Source: Thermoplasmatales archaeon (GTDB taxonomy: Archaea > Thermoplasmatota > Thermoplasmata > Thermoplasmatales > GCA-001856825). From it: a DNA stretch of 64,000 nucleotides. The notes beneath the pieces are model-generated. The model was not told where the DNA came from, did not search any database, and was given only the letters and a program-made list of their open reading frames with translations. A program made the translations under genes and the position numbers. Positions 1 to 9,829 of the stretch are shown in pieces. The stretch's first letter is position 1. Each line of letters begins with the position of its first letter. Where the stretch lies: positions 30,132 to 94,131 of the forward strand of contig JAJSLL010000006.1 of NCBI GenBank assembly GCA_026127935.1. Direction: 5' to 3'.

Positions 1-1
1 A

Positions 2-565
2 GAGAATGGGGTCACACACACCTATGACATCATAGAACAATTCAAGGAGCACCCATCAATTGCACCCCTCATCGACGGAGGAACTGTCGCAGAATATGGG
101 GCTCACATGATTCCCGAAGGGGGGCTGGAGATGGTTCCACAGCTCTTCGGCGACGGATATATGATAGTTGGGGACTCTGCTGGATTTGGGTTCAGCAATG
201 GACTCGTACTGCAGGGTATGAACTATGCATTCCTTTCTGGAATCTTCGCAGGAGAAGCTGCAGTTGAGGCGAAGTCTAGAAATGATTTTTCCTCAAGTTC
301 TCTGTCAACTTACAAACGGAAACTGGACAACAGTTATGTTCTCAAGGACCTGAGAACATTCAAGGACTTAAGGAAGGTAACCAATAACAAGAGCATGTAT
401 ACCACCTATCCAAAGATGCTTGAGAGCATTCTCCTCGAGATGTTATGGGAGAGGGGACAGCCGAAGAAAAAAGTCAGGGAGATACTCGGATCGTGTGCCG
501 CAGACTTGAATGTTGGTAAGCTGAAAACGGCCACTGATTTCTATTATATGTACAGGAGGATGTGA
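2..565 (+). CDS. fixC: Electron transfer flavoprotein-quinone oxidoreductase FixC-like, C-terminal part (5' truncated by window edge)
   Basis: Frame 2 is open from the window start (ENGVTHTYDIIEQFKEHPSIAPLIDGGTVAEYGAHMIPEGG...GYMIVGDSAGFGFSNGLVLQGMNYA). It is followed directly by a FixX-like ferredoxin. Confidence 0.85.
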   Translation, partial: ENGVTHTYDIIEQFKEHPSIAPLIDGGTVAEYGAHMIPEGGLEMVPQLFGDGYMIVGDSAGFGFSNGLVLQGMNYAFLSGIFAGEAAVEAKSRNDFSSSSLSTYKRKLDNSYVLKDLRTFKDLRKVTNNKSMYTTYPKMLESILLEMLWERGQPKKKVREILGSCAADLNVGKLKTATDFYYMYRRM

Positions 566-840
566 TCTTGGACATAAAGGAAAGACTTGGAAAAACAAAG
601 TATGACATTGACAAGTCATATGCCCACATAACGGTGGACGACAGGATATGCGAGAAGTGTCCTCACCACTTCTGTGTTATGGCGTGTCCAGCCCAGTGCT
701 ACACTATGCAAGACGGGAAACTCAATTTCCAGTATGAAGACTGTGTAGAATGCGGAACGTGTTCCATCGCTTGCGATCAGGGCTCGGTGAAATGGAACTT
801 CCCCAAGGCGGGAAAAGGTGTCATTTACAAGTATGGGTGA
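562..840 (+). CDS. fixX: Ferredoxin-like protein FixX
   Basis: 92 aa with CEKCPHHFCVMACPAQC and CVECGTCSIACD cysteine motifs; GTG start overlaps the fixC stop. Confidence 0.85.
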   Translation: MILDIKERLGKTKYDIDKSYAHITVDDRICEKCPHHFCVMACPAQCYTMQDGKLNFQYEDCVECGTCSIACDQGSVKWNFPKAGKGVIYKYG

Positions 841-846
841 TGTAAA

Positions 847-1629
847 ATGTTAAAAATAGCAGTTATGATAAAACAAGTTCCTGACAGCCAGGATATAAGC
901 ATTGATCCCGTCACAAAAACGTTAAACAGGAGCATGGCGAGGAACGTGGTCAATCCTCCGGACGTCAATGCAACGGAGGCAGCGATACAGCTCAAGGACA
1001 AGTATGGAGGGGAGATCACAGTTATTACGATGGGCCCTCCCATGGCAGATACGGCTCTACTTCAACTGATGGGAATGGGAGCTGACAATGGAGTTCTTGT
1101 CACAGACAGGGTGTTTGCTGGTGCAGATACCTGGCCAACTGGATTCACATTGGCCTCGGTAGCAGATTTTCTTGGAGGGTTTGATGTAATTTTCTGTGGG
1201 GAAGAGACAACGGACTCATCCACAGGTCACGTAGGACCCGGAATAGCTGAGTTCCTGGGTTATGAACAGGCTACATATGTTCACAAAGTGGAATATGAGA
1301 ATGGATTCTTGATAGTTGTAAGGGATATCGAAGGTGCTGAGGAAACAATAAAAATAGGTACTCCAGCAGTCCTAACAATAACACTCAATGCAAACGAGCC
1401 GAGAAACCCCACACTGAAGAGGAAGATTGATGCCTACAAAAAGGGTATCAGGCTCGTTACCAACAAGGAACTCCGGCTCGATCCCGCGTGCATAGGGTTG
1501 AAGGGATCTCCAACTATTGTGAAGGACATGAAGACAGTCCCTGACCCAATCAAGAATCCTTCGAAACCCACGATTGAGGAGTTGGACAAGGTTGTCTCCG
1601 TGCTGATTGAAAAGGGGGTCGTGAAATGA
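847..1629 (+). CDS. etfB: Electron transfer flavoprotein beta subunit (EtfB/FixA)
   Basis: MLKIAVMIKQVPDSQDISIDPVTKTLNRS... and EPRNPTLKRKIDAYKK; operon context. Confidence 0.88.
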   Translation: MLKIAVMIKQVPDSQDISIDPVTKTLNRSMARNVVNPPDVNATEAAIQLKDKYGGEITVITMGPPMADTALLQLMGMGADNGVLVTDRVFAGADTWPTGFTLASVADFLGGFDVIFCGEETTDSSTGHVGPGIAEFLGYEQATYVHKVEYENGFLIVVRDIEGAEETIKIGTPAVLTITLNANEPRNPTLKRKIDAYKKGIRLVTNKELRLDPACIGLKGSPTIVKDMKTVPDPIKNPSKPTIEELDKVVSVLIEKGVVK

Positions 1630-2693
1630 TAGATCATAAGTGTGCCACAGCACCTGCAAATGTCGAGATTTACAAAGATCTGTGGATATGGATGGAACAG
1701 AACGATGGGGAACTTTCGAGAGTTGCCCTCGAGATGGCAGGTATTGGTCGAAGGCTGGCAGATAAGTACAACGAAAAACTCGTGGGGGTACTGATTGCGG
1801 ACGAAGAAGGGGAGAAGATGGCTCTGCAAGCAATAGAATACGGGGTGGACAAGGTCATATATGCAAAGAATCCCGTTTACAGACATTACAGGACAAGGCC
1901 TTATGTGGACATGTTAGCCTCTCTGATATTGGACAAGAAGCCAAATTATTTTATCATAGGAGCAACGCACAACGGGAGAGACCTTGCTTCAAGGATTGCA
2001 GTCAGGGTCAACACGGGCATTACTGCTGACTGCACAGAGATAGACATAGATCCATCTAAGAAGTTGCTGGAGGCAAGGAGGCCAGCATTTGGGGGTGCCA
2101 TACTAGCGAACATACTATGCAGCAGGCACAGACCACAGATGGCAAGTGCGAGACCCGGTATCTTCAAACCGGTTGACAGGATGGTTGGAAGGAAGGGGGA
2201 GATAGAGAGAATAGAGAGCAGATTGAAGGAAGAGGAAGTGGTGACAAAACTCCTCCACACTGTCTCAAGAGAGGAAGTTGACATTACGACTGCTGAGGTT
2301 GTAGTTTGTGGAGGTATGGGACTCGGCAAGAAAGAGGGATTCAAGATGCTCGAGGAACTAGCCAATGAGCTAGGGGGAATAGTTGCTGCTTCGAGGCCGA
2401 CCGTGGATGCAGGATGGATCACAAGAGACAGGCAGGTCGGACAGACAGGTAAGACCGTTCATCCTAAACTCTATGTAGCAGTTGGAGTCTCAGGTGCAAT
2501 TCAGCACGTAGCTGGCATGAAGGCATCGGACTACATAATATCAATCAACAAGGATGCAGCTGCTCCAATCATTAAGTATTCAGACGTCGCACTAATCGGT
2601 GACGCTTACGATATCGTTCCGAAACTAATCGATAGCATAAGAAAGGGAAAGCAACAGCTGCGAGAGGGAAAAATAACAGTACCTAAGAATTAA
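1626..2693 (+). CDS. etfA: Electron transfer flavoprotein alpha subunit (EtfA/FixB)
   Basis: C-terminal FAD domain ASRPTVDAGWITRDRQVGQTGKTVHPKLYVAVGVSGAIQHVAGMKASDYIISINKD; overlaps etfB. Confidence 0.9.
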   Translation: MIDHKCATAPANVEIYKDLWIWMEQNDGELSRVALEMAGIGRRLADKYNEKLVGVLIADEEGEKMALQAIEYGVDKVIYAKNPVYRHYRTRPYVDMLASLILDKKPNYFIIGATHNGRDLASRIAVRVNTGITADCTEIDIDPSKKLLEARRPAFGGAILANILCSRHRPQMASARPGIFKPVDRMVGRKGEIERIESRLKEEEVVTKLLHTVSREEVDITTAEVVVCGGMGLGKKEGFKMLEELANELGGIVAASRPTVDAGWITRDRQVGQTGKTVHPKLYVAVGVSGAIQHVAGMKASDYIISINKDAAAPIIKYSDVALIGDAYDIVPKLIDSIRKGKQQLREGKITVPKN

Positions 2694-2785
2694 ACGAGGA
2701 GAAGCGACTTTCACGTTGTTGTTTCTGACAACCGATATATCAAAGGTACCATTGCTGAAATACGAGGCACATTTCAGTTAACTCA

Positions 2786-3388
2786 ATTATTGGACTATTT
2801 CGAAATCTGGTCGCTGAGTATGGTCCTTTCTACTGGTGGCCAGCGAACGATCCAATAGAGGTCATCGAAGGAGCCATTCTGACTCAGAACACGAGCTGGA
2901 AAAATGCAGAAAAAGCTATGAGAGACCTGAGGGGCAAAACTATACCTGAGATTCTCAGTAATCCGCAACTCAAAGAGTCAATTCGCCATGCGGGTTTCTA
3001 TACTAGGAAGGAGAGATACCTGAAGGAAGTACTGAGGTATTGCCAATCCAAGATTGAGAGCCTTTCTCTCCCAAATGATACCAGGGAGGAACTACTTGAT
3101 TTGAACGGAATCGGTCGAGAAACTGCGGATAGCATTGCATTGTATGCTTTCAATCAGAGAACCATTCCTATAGACGCTTATACGCTCAGGCTTTTCAACA
3201 GGTTCTTTGGAACCATGTACTCGATGCGAAATTACGACAATCTTAGGCGGTCACTCAGCATAACATTCAATCAAGAACAGTTGATGGAGTTTCACGCCCT
3301 GATAGTTGAACACAGCAAGAAGATGTGCAGGAAAATACCCAGGTGTGAAGAATGCTTTCTCAGAAAGAGGTGCAAAAAGAAATTGTGA
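2786..3388 (+). CDS. Endonuclease III-related DNA glycosylase (HhH-GPD, C-terminal FeS); start codon uncertain
   Basis: The ORF track starts at 2918, but the same frame upstream encodes conserved N-terminal sequence (GLFRNLVAEYGPFYWWPANDPIEVIEGAILTQNTSWKNAEKAM). HhH LNGIGRETADSIALYAF and a CX6CX2CX5C-like tail (CRKIPRCEECFLRKRC) are present. No ATG/GTG/TTG start in the upstream extension; ATT is a candidate. Confidence 0.75.
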   Translation: MIGLFRNLVAEYGPFYWWPANDPIEVIEGAILTQNTSWKNAEKAMRDLRGKTIPEILSNPQLKESIRHAGFYTRKERYLKEVLRYCQSKIESLSLPNDTREELLDLNGIGRETADSIALYAFNQRTIPIDAYTLRLFNRFFGTMYSMRNYDNLRRSLSITFNQEQLMEFHALIVEHSKKMCRKIPRCEECFLRKRCKKKL

Positions 3389-3408
3389 TTAGACCTAACT
3401 TAGAAATA

Positions 3409-4632
3409 TCAATTTACAGTTCCGCTGCCTATCAGTCTCCATCTGTTCTGAATCTTCCTACTGATAGCTACGTTCTGTCCTGGTAGTGCTATGACTGGAT
3501 ACCTCAAATCTCCTTCCATGACATCTCCTTTTGAATACGTGACTAGTGCAACGGTAACAGCAGTTGCAACATTCAAGAGAAGAGTCTCGCCCTTGATTAT
3601 TCTTTCAACATTGAGTTCTTCAGAACTCCCTACGACCTTGCTCAGAATGCTTGTTTTAAGGGAAATTTTGAAGACAGGTTTTGGCAGAGATCCTTTGAGT
3701 CCTACCACCATCCCCACAAGGCTATCACCTTTGGTCAGGAATGGATCTAGATTCGTACCCATGCCTACAAGTCCACCGGGTCCTTTCTCATTGAGCGTGA
3801 TGCTACCAGATATGATCGAAGAGATCTGCGTGTGAATTTGGGTCCAGCTTTTCTTTCCTCCCTTTGTGACCGCTATTCCAGGCGAAATCTCAACCTCGTC
3901 GTTTGGTTTGAACTTCCCAGAAGTTATCGAGCCACCTATGACTCCACCGTGCAAGTCCTCGGGTTTTGTTCCCGGTTTGTTGACATCGAAGCTCCTAGCA
4001 ATGTACATCATCGGGTTCCCATCTGTTTCGAATTTTCGAGTTGGGATTGTTTTTTCTATAGCATTCAGCAGTGAGTCCAGGTTAGCGTTATCAAGGGCGC
4101 TCATAGGGATAATCGGCGCGTTCTCCGCCACCGTGCCCTTGACGAACTCCTTGATTTCTTTGTAGCTCTCAACCGCCTTTTCCTCTGTAACAAGATCGAT
4201 CTTGTTCTGGACAATAACTATGTTCTTTATTCCGAGGAAGTTCAATGCCATGAGATGCTCCCTGGTCTGGGGTTTCGGGCATTTTTCGTTTGCAGCAATG
4301 ACCATGATTGCACCGTCCATAAGTGCAGCTCCTGAAAGCATCGTCGCCATGAGGCTCTCGTGTCCCGGGGAATCAACAAAACTTACGACTCTCTCCAAGA
4401 CCGCTCCCTTTCCGCATTCAGATGCGTTGTTGGAGTACCTCGTCGGGAACCCTTCTGGGCATCTGTACACCGGAGCATCAGCATAACCGAGTTTGATGGA
4501 GATTCCTCTCTTTATTTCCTCAGAAAAATAATCTGTCTTCACTCCAGTCAGGAGTTTTGTAAGGGTACTTTTGCCATGGTCCACATGGCCAACCATTCCG
4601 ATATTGACTTCAGGTGGTCTTGGCAGCTTCAT
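3409..4632 (-). CDS. Translation initiation factor aIF2 subunit gamma
   Basis: GTPase motifs GHVDHGKST, DSPGHE, NKID; PPEVNIGMVGHVDHGKSTLTKLLTGVKTDYFSEEIKRGISIKLGYAD. Confidence 0.95.
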   Translation of the reverse strand: MKLPRPPEVNIGMVGHVDHGKSTLTKLLTGVKTDYFSEEIKRGISIKLGYADAPVYRCPEGFPTRYSNNASECGKGAVLERVVSFVDSPGHESLMATMLSGAALMDGAIMVIAANEKCPKPQTREHLMALNFLGIKNIVIVQNKIDLVTEEKAVESYKEIKEFVKGTVAENAPIIPMSALDNANLDSLLNAIEKTIPTRKFETDGNPMMYIARSFDVNKPGTKPEDLHGGVIGGSITSGKFKPNDEVEISPGIAVTKGGKKSWTQIHTQISSIISGSITLNEKGPGGLVGMGTNLDPFLTKGDSLVGMVVGLKGSLPKPVFKISLKTSILSKVVGSSEELNVERIIKGETLLLNVATAVTVALVTYSKGDVMEGDLRYPVIALPGQNVAISRKIQNRWRLIGSGTVN

Positions 4633-5002
4633 TCGTTTCTCCCTTAGACTCTTCTATCTTTCCCTCTACTACCAAGAAGTTGATCTGAGAAATATCCTCT
4701 CCAACGGTATTTCCTCTTATGTTCTTCTTTTTTCTAAGCCCATCCCTCTTCGGATGGAATCCAACTCCTCCGGTAAGCAGAACCCTCTTTCTCCTCATTC
4801 CGGGGAAATCGTTTCTCATTGGGAATCCGTCCTTATCGCTTCCGCCTGTTATCTTGATCTTTGTGTTGCTAAAACCCAACAAAGATCCGTCGAGCACTTC
4901 TCCTATTTTCTTCCCGTACAGGGCACTCTGCCTATCCTCAGGTACTTCCAGTTGTCTCGTCTTCCCGTCAGAGGTAGAGATTACAGCCCTTATGGTAACC
5001 AT
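4610..5002 (-). CDS. 30S ribosomal protein S6e
   Basis: ISTSDGKTRQLEVPEDRQSALYGKKIGEVLDGSLLGFSNTKIKITGGSDKDGFPMRNDFPGMRRKRVLLTGGVGFHPKRDGLRKKKNIRGNTV; overlaps the aIF2-gamma start. Confidence 0.95.
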   Translation of the reverse strand: MVTIRAVISTSDGKTRQLEVPEDRQSALYGKKIGEVLDGSLLGFSNTKIKITGGSDKDGFPMRNDFPGMRRKRVLLTGGVGFHPKRDGLRKKKNIRGNTVGEDISQINFLVVEGKIEESKGETNEAAKTT

Positions 5003-5096
5003 TACTTATATCACCGTTAAGGTCGATAGTTTGACGAATCATAAAAAGTTCTCGGTGAGTTTACTTAATGTAGTACATACAGTGACAGCATCCCGT

Positions 5097-7793
5097 TCAG
5101 GTTGTAGTTCTGATGACACTCTTTGCGACAAATGGAGTTGTGTTTTGGGATATGTTGGCCACCCTGATCCTGAAATCGACAGTCTTTGTACCTTTTCCTT
5201 TCTCCAGAACCATCACAGGATTCAGATCGAGTTCCACTATCTCTGGGTTGTCGTAGACAAGATGGGATATTCTGACTATTACGTCCTTGTATCCCTCCTC
5301 ATCCGCCACAATGCCTCCACGGTATCCCTCGAGTATCTTGGCGGTCCTGAGTTCTGAAATCATCTGATCTGCGTCTTCCCTGTCTATCGGAGCGAGTCTC
5401 GTCGAAATGTCCTTTAGGAGTTCCACGAGTTTACCTCCCATTCCCGCCACAACCATCGGTCCGAAAGCAGGATCGTGTGTGGAACCTGCAATCATCTCAA
5501 TGCCGTCAGATACCATTTCCTGGACTACGAGGTAGTCGACTGCAAATCTCTTTGAGTTCAGCATCTGGATCATAGCGTTCGCCTCTTCGGGTGCTTCTGC
5601 AACCGGTATATTCAGTTTGACTGCACCCACATCACTCTTGTGAATAAGTTTGGGACCGTATGCCTTTATCGCTACCTTTCCCTCCCACCCCTGTGTCCTC
5701 GCCTTGACTTCTACCGGGTCTATGGCCGTCGCAGTTTTGATGGTGGGTATCTTGTATGTGTTCAGCACAAGATTGCACTCGTTATAGCTCAACCATTCCC
5801 TGCCCCCCCTAAGCGCTTTTGAAATAATAGCCTTCACACTTTCCTTGTCTATACCTCTTTCCTCCGTGATCTGCCTTGCCGGAGCATATCTCCACTTTCC
5901 ATACTCCGCTGCCTTAGAAAGGGAGATGGCTGCATCTTCTGGGAATGGGAATGAAGGTATACTGATACCATCCCCCTTCAGGATCTCCGATATCCCTTTG
6001 GTACCCATGAAAACGGAAACCACTGTCTTGGCGTTATTGACTCTCTTTGTTCCGTCAATAATATTTCTCGCGACCTCGTTAGGATCCCACGCACCCGGAA
6101 GGATAAAAATGACTACGATTGAATCTATCTGATCCGTTGATCCGAGTATTTCGAGAGCCTTGGAATATGCGTCGGGTCCTATGCCCGCAGTCATATCGAC
6201 TGGGTTCCTGACGCTTGCGATTGACGGTAGAATTTCTCTCAGTTCTTTCTTCGTGTTCTCGGAAAGGTCTGGAACTACTAGACCGTGGGATTCACATGCG
6301 TCGGCAGCCAGAATCCCAGCACCTCCAGCGTTCGTCAATATGGCTATTCTATTTCCCTTGGGAACAGGTTGATGGGCAAGTACTGAAGTGACATTGAACA
6401 TCTCATCGAGTGTGTCACATCTAATGATTCCGCTCTGTTTGAACAGTGCATCCACAGTGACATCTGATGAGGAGAGAAGTGCTGCAGTGTGGGACTGTGT
6501 GGCCCTGAAACCCGCAGATCCCCTCCCGCTCTTCACCACTACAATCGGTTTCTTCTTCGTTATCCTTCTCGAGAGTTGGGAGAATTTAACCGGGTTTCCG
6601 AAGGATTCCAGGTATAGAAGAATCACATCCGTGTTCTTGTCATTCTCCCAGTACTGGATCAGGTCGTTTCCTGAAATATCCATTTTGTTTCCAACAGAAA
6701 CAAACGAGCTGAGGCCTAGTCCAAGCTTGGCTGTAATGTCAAAGACCGCTATTCCTAGAGCTCCGGATTGAGACAGGAATGAAACTCTCCCCTTGACTGG
6801 TTTGAAGGGGGAGAACTGTCCGTTGAGGCTAACTTCCTCAGAATTGTTGACAACCCCCATGCAATTCGGGCCAATTACTCTCATCCCGTACCTGTCACAA
6901 ACTTCTGTCAGCTGATCCTGACGCTTCTTGCCCTCTTCCCCCACTTCAGAAAATCCCGAGGTGATGATCACGAGCCCTTTCACTCCCTTCTCTCCACACT
7001 CTTCTATGACTCTAAGGGCTGACTCTGCAGGCACCACTATTAGTGCCATCTCTACAGGGAAATCGATGTCCTTTACGGATTTGTAAGCCCTTATTCCCTG
7101 AACAAAGTCGTGCGATGGATTGACCGGAAATATCTGTCCTTGGAAATTGCTTTCAAGCAGGTTGAAGAAGAGCTGTCCACCAATAGAGCTCCTGTTGGAG
7201 GAGGCTCCGATGACAGCTACGCTCTTGGGTTCCAAGAAAAACTTTACCGCATTTACTGCAGATATTGCTTCCCTGTTCTCGAAATTCTTGATTGCCTCCG
7301 GAAGCGAGGAAGGTGAGAACCTAACTTTTAGGGATCCCGGTCCAGCTTCTGACTCAACCGCAAATCCCATACTTTTGAGGACTGCTATCATCTTATAGTT
7401 CTCGGGGGAAACGTAAGCAACGATCTCACCAGCCCCAGATCTCACCGCCCGTTCCGCCATCAATCCCAGAACTGCGGTTCCAAGACCGAGGGATTGATAC
7501 CTTTCATCGACTAATATGCCCATCTCTGCGATGTCCTTGACTTTCTCGTACAAAGCACCGTGCGCGATTATCTTTCCATCCCTGAGGGCAATTACGGAGA
7601 TTATATCTTTACCTTCACCTAGGAGGAGATCGATGGCCCGGTCTCTTGGAATGTTTTGCATGAACCTTCCAATGATCGCAGAATCTGATATGGAGTGAAT
7701 GAATTCCTTGAATTTTGATAGATCCGCTTCAGTATATTCCCTGACAACAACCAGGGTCCCGTCCTTTAACACAATACCTGAGTTTGCTATCAC
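5097..7793 (-). CDS. N-terminal GNAT acetyltransferase fused to ADP-forming acetate/acyl-CoA synthetase
   Basis: Residues about 1-160 are GNAT-like (ILVDERYQSLGLGTAVLGLMAERA). They are followed by SVAVIGASSNRSSIGG CoA-binding, SQSGALG and an ATP-grasp C-terminal domain (VAIKAYGPKLIHKSDVGAVKLNI). Confidence 0.88.
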   Translation of the reverse strand: MIANSGIVLKDGTLVVVREYTEADLSKFKEFIHSISDSAIIGRFMQNIPRDRAIDLLLGEGKDIISVIALRDGKIIAHGALYEKVKDIAEMGILVDERYQSLGLGTAVLGLMAERAVRSGAGEIVAYVSPENYKMIAVLKSMGFAVESEAGPGSLKVRFSPSSLPEAIKNFENREAISAVNAVKFFLEPKSVAVIGASSNRSSIGGQLFFNLLESNFQGQIFPVNPSHDFVQGIRAYKSVKDIDFPVEMALIVVPAESALRVIEECGEKGVKGLVIITSGFSEVGEEGKKRQDQLTEVCDRYGMRVIGPNCMGVVNNSEEVSLNGQFSPFKPVKGRVSFLSQSGALGIAVFDITAKLGLGLSSFVSVGNKMDISGNDLIQYWENDKNTDVILLYLESFGNPVKFSQLSRRITKKKPIVVVKSGRGSAGFRATQSHTAALLSSSDVTVDALFKQSGIIRCDTLDEMFNVTSVLAHQPVPKGNRIAILTNAGGAGILAADACESHGLVVPDLSENTKKELREILPSIASVRNPVDMTAGIGPDAYSKALEILGSTDQIDSIVVIFILPGAWDPNEVARNIIDGTKRVNNAKTVVSVFMGTKGISEILKGDGISIPSFPFPEDAAISLSKAAEYGKWRYAPARQITEERGIDKESVKAIISKALRGGREWLSYNECNLVLNTYKIPTIKTATAIDPVEVKARTQGWEGKVAIKAYGPKLIHKSDVGAVKLNIPVAEAPEEANAMIQMLNSKRFAVDYLVVQEMVSDGIEMIAGSTHDPAFGPMVVAGMGGKLVELLKDISTRLAPIDREDADQMISELRTAKILEGYRGGIVADEEGYKDVIVRISHLVYDNPEIVELDLNPVMVLEKGKGTKTVDFRIRVANISQNTTPFVAKSVIRTTT

Positions 7794-7899
7794 TATATCC
7801 GATTGCGTTGAAGTTAAAGAAAGTTGTTGGTTTTTATTAAAAACTTAAACCGAGATGACGAAGACAAGCGGAAGGCGAATACTTGGATTCTGAGCCTCT

Positions 7900-8541
7900 T
7901 TAGAAATTGTTGAAGTACTCTGCGTTTACTTGTTCGAATGGATGAACCTCTCTATCAAAGGTATCTCTCACTTGCTTTATCAGGGCTTCACGCTCCACCT
8001 TGATGTAGCCGATGGTGCGGGGGTCGAGTCCACAGGGACTTATCTTATTGAAACCAGCAATTACTTCCTTCGAAATATTGATGGCTACACCGTGGAACGA
8101 AATCTTGTCCCTTATGGCGAGACCGATTGAAGCTACTTTCTTGCCGTCCACCCAGATGCCAGGTTCATCTCCCACTTTACCTTCAAACCCTAATTTCCCG
8201 ACCGAGGTGATCACAATATCTTCAATCAGGTGGACAAATTTTTTGACCCCATCGATCTTGTTCTTTTCCAGGTCAATTATGGGATAGATTACAAGCTGTC
8301 CTGGCCCGTGATATGTCACATCTCCACCCCTCTCAGTCTCTATGACCTCCACTCCAGAATAATTTTCGGGTTTCTTTCCCCGTCCCACAGTAAAGACTGA
8401 GGGATGGTCGAGAAATAGCAGAACGTCTCCCAACTCCCCTCTCCTCACCTTGTCTACCAGTTTCCTCTGCAACTCGAGTGAAATAGAATAATCGATCGTT
8501 CCGAGATCAGCGACTGGATTTGTAGTGTAATGATTTCCCAT
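7900..8541 (-). CDS. lipB: Lipoyl(octanoyl) transferase
   Basis: HPSVFTVGRGKKPEN, RGGDVTYHGPGQLVIYPIIDL, KVASIGLAIRDKISFHGVAINIS, ISPCGLD. Confidence 0.93.
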   Translation of the reverse strand: MGNHYTTNPVADLGTIDYSISLELQRKLVDKVRRGELGDVLLFLDHPSVFTVGRGKKPENYSGVEVIETERGGDVTYHGPGQLVIYPIIDLEKNKIDGVKKFVHLIEDIVITSVGKLGFEGKVGDEPGIWVDGKKVASIGLAIRDKISFHGVAINISKEVIAGFNKISPCGLDPRTIGYIKVEREALIKQVRDTFDREVHPFEQVNAEYFNNF

Positions 8542-9826
8542 AAGTGGCTTCCGCAGCCTCCTTCACACCCTCAGAGAGTGTAGGGTGGGGATGGACAGTC
8601 ATTCCAAGATCCTTGGATGTAAGTCCCGATTCCACAGCCAGTGAAATCTCGCTTATCAACTCTGAAGCTCTGGGAGCAACGAATGCTCCCCCCTTGATCA
8701 CAAAGTTATCGTCAACGTAAATCCTGAATACCCCCTGGCTGGCATTCATGCCTAGGGCACGACCGTTCGTTGCCAAGGGTATGTTGTTGAACTTTTCGGT
8801 TTTTGTTCCAGTTGTCGCGATCTCAGGGTCCGAATAAATGACGAAAGGCATGGCGTGGTAATCGACTTCCGCGATTTTTCCAGATATGTTATCCGCAGCG
8901 ATTTCGGCATCATAGAACGCCTTGTGTGCTAGCATCGGTTGACCGCTCACATCCCCAACTGCATACACGCCTTCCACGCTAGTTCTTTTTCTCTTGTCCG
9001 TCTTTATGAACCTTCCATCCATCTCCGGATTGATTTTTTCTAGTCCAAATCCTTGAGTGTTTGGTTGGCGTCCAACAGTCATAACTACGAGCTCTGAATT
9101 CAGGAGGCTCCCGTCTGTTAAACTCACCGTGTATCCGTCAGCCTTTGTCACCTTCTCTACTCTGGCTCCGACGATTGTCTTGATCCCGAGTGTATTCATC
9201 CTCCTCTCCACGAACTTGCTCAGATCTGTATCTGTACCTGGAAGTATGTTTGGCATCATCTCAACAATGGTCACTTCACTTCCCAACTTCGCAAATGCAG
9301 TCCCAAGTTCAATGCCAATGTAGCCACCTCCGATCACGACTAGTGACTTTGGTATGTGGTCGACGTCGAGTATGTCCTTGTTGTACAGCACTTCATCAAT
9401 TCCCTTTATCCTGGACGGTACTGAACCAGTCGCTATGACGATGTTTTTTGCGTCGTACGTCTCATTGGACACCTTAACCGAGTTGCTGTTTTCGATCGTC
9501 CCCTTCCCCTTCACTACGACTCCCCCATAGGAAGTAACCAGTCTCTCCACTCCCGAAGTCAATTTATTGATCATCCCCCACTTCCATTCCTGCCACTTCT
9601 TCATATCGATTGTGACAGAAGATGTGACTCCTGGCATCTCCTTTAGGTATGAGATCGCATCAGCGAGCTCAATGACTGCCTTGCTTGGTATGCATCCGAA
9701 ATTCAGGCATTCCCCTCCGATCTTGTTCTCTTCGATCATCAGTGCCTTCTTACCATTCTGTCCAAGTCTAATCGCGGTGGAATAGCCTCCCGGTCCGCCA
9801 CCCAAAATAATGGCATCGTATTCCAT
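8507..9826 (-). CDS. lpd: Dihydrolipoamide dehydrogenase (E3)
   Basis: GGGPGGYSTAIRLGQ, GGECLNFGCIPSKA redox motif, VIGGGYIGIELG, YAVGDVSGQPMLAHKA, HPHPTLSE. Confidence 0.95.
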   Translation of the reverse strand: MEYDAIILGGGPGGYSTAIRLGQNGKKALMIEENKIGGECLNFGCIPSKAVIELADAISYLKEMPGVTSSVTIDMKKWQEWKWGMINKLTSGVERLVTSYGGVVVKGKGTIENSNSVKVSNETYDAKNIVIATGSVPSRIKGIDEVLYNKDILDVDHIPKSLVVIGGGYIGIELGTAFAKLGSEVTIVEMMPNILPGTDTDLSKFVERRMNTLGIKTIVGARVEKVTKADGYTVSLTDGSLLNSELVVMTVGRQPNTQGFGLEKINPEMDGRFIKTDKRKRTSVEGVYAVGDVSGQPMLAHKAFYDAEIAADNISGKIAEVDYHAMPFVIYSDPEIATTGTKTEKFNNIPLATNGRALGMNASQGVFRIYVDDNFVIKGGAFVAPRASELISEISLAVESGLTSKDLGMTVHPHPTLSEGVKEAAEATYGKSLHYKSSR

Positions 9827-9829
9827 ATT

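Noticed and set aside
1372-1886. Antisense ORFs of 150 aa and longer opposite etfB/etfA (1372-1833, 1434-1886)
   Set aside because: They are shadow ORFs opposite strongly supported conserved genes, with low-complexity, non-family-like translations.
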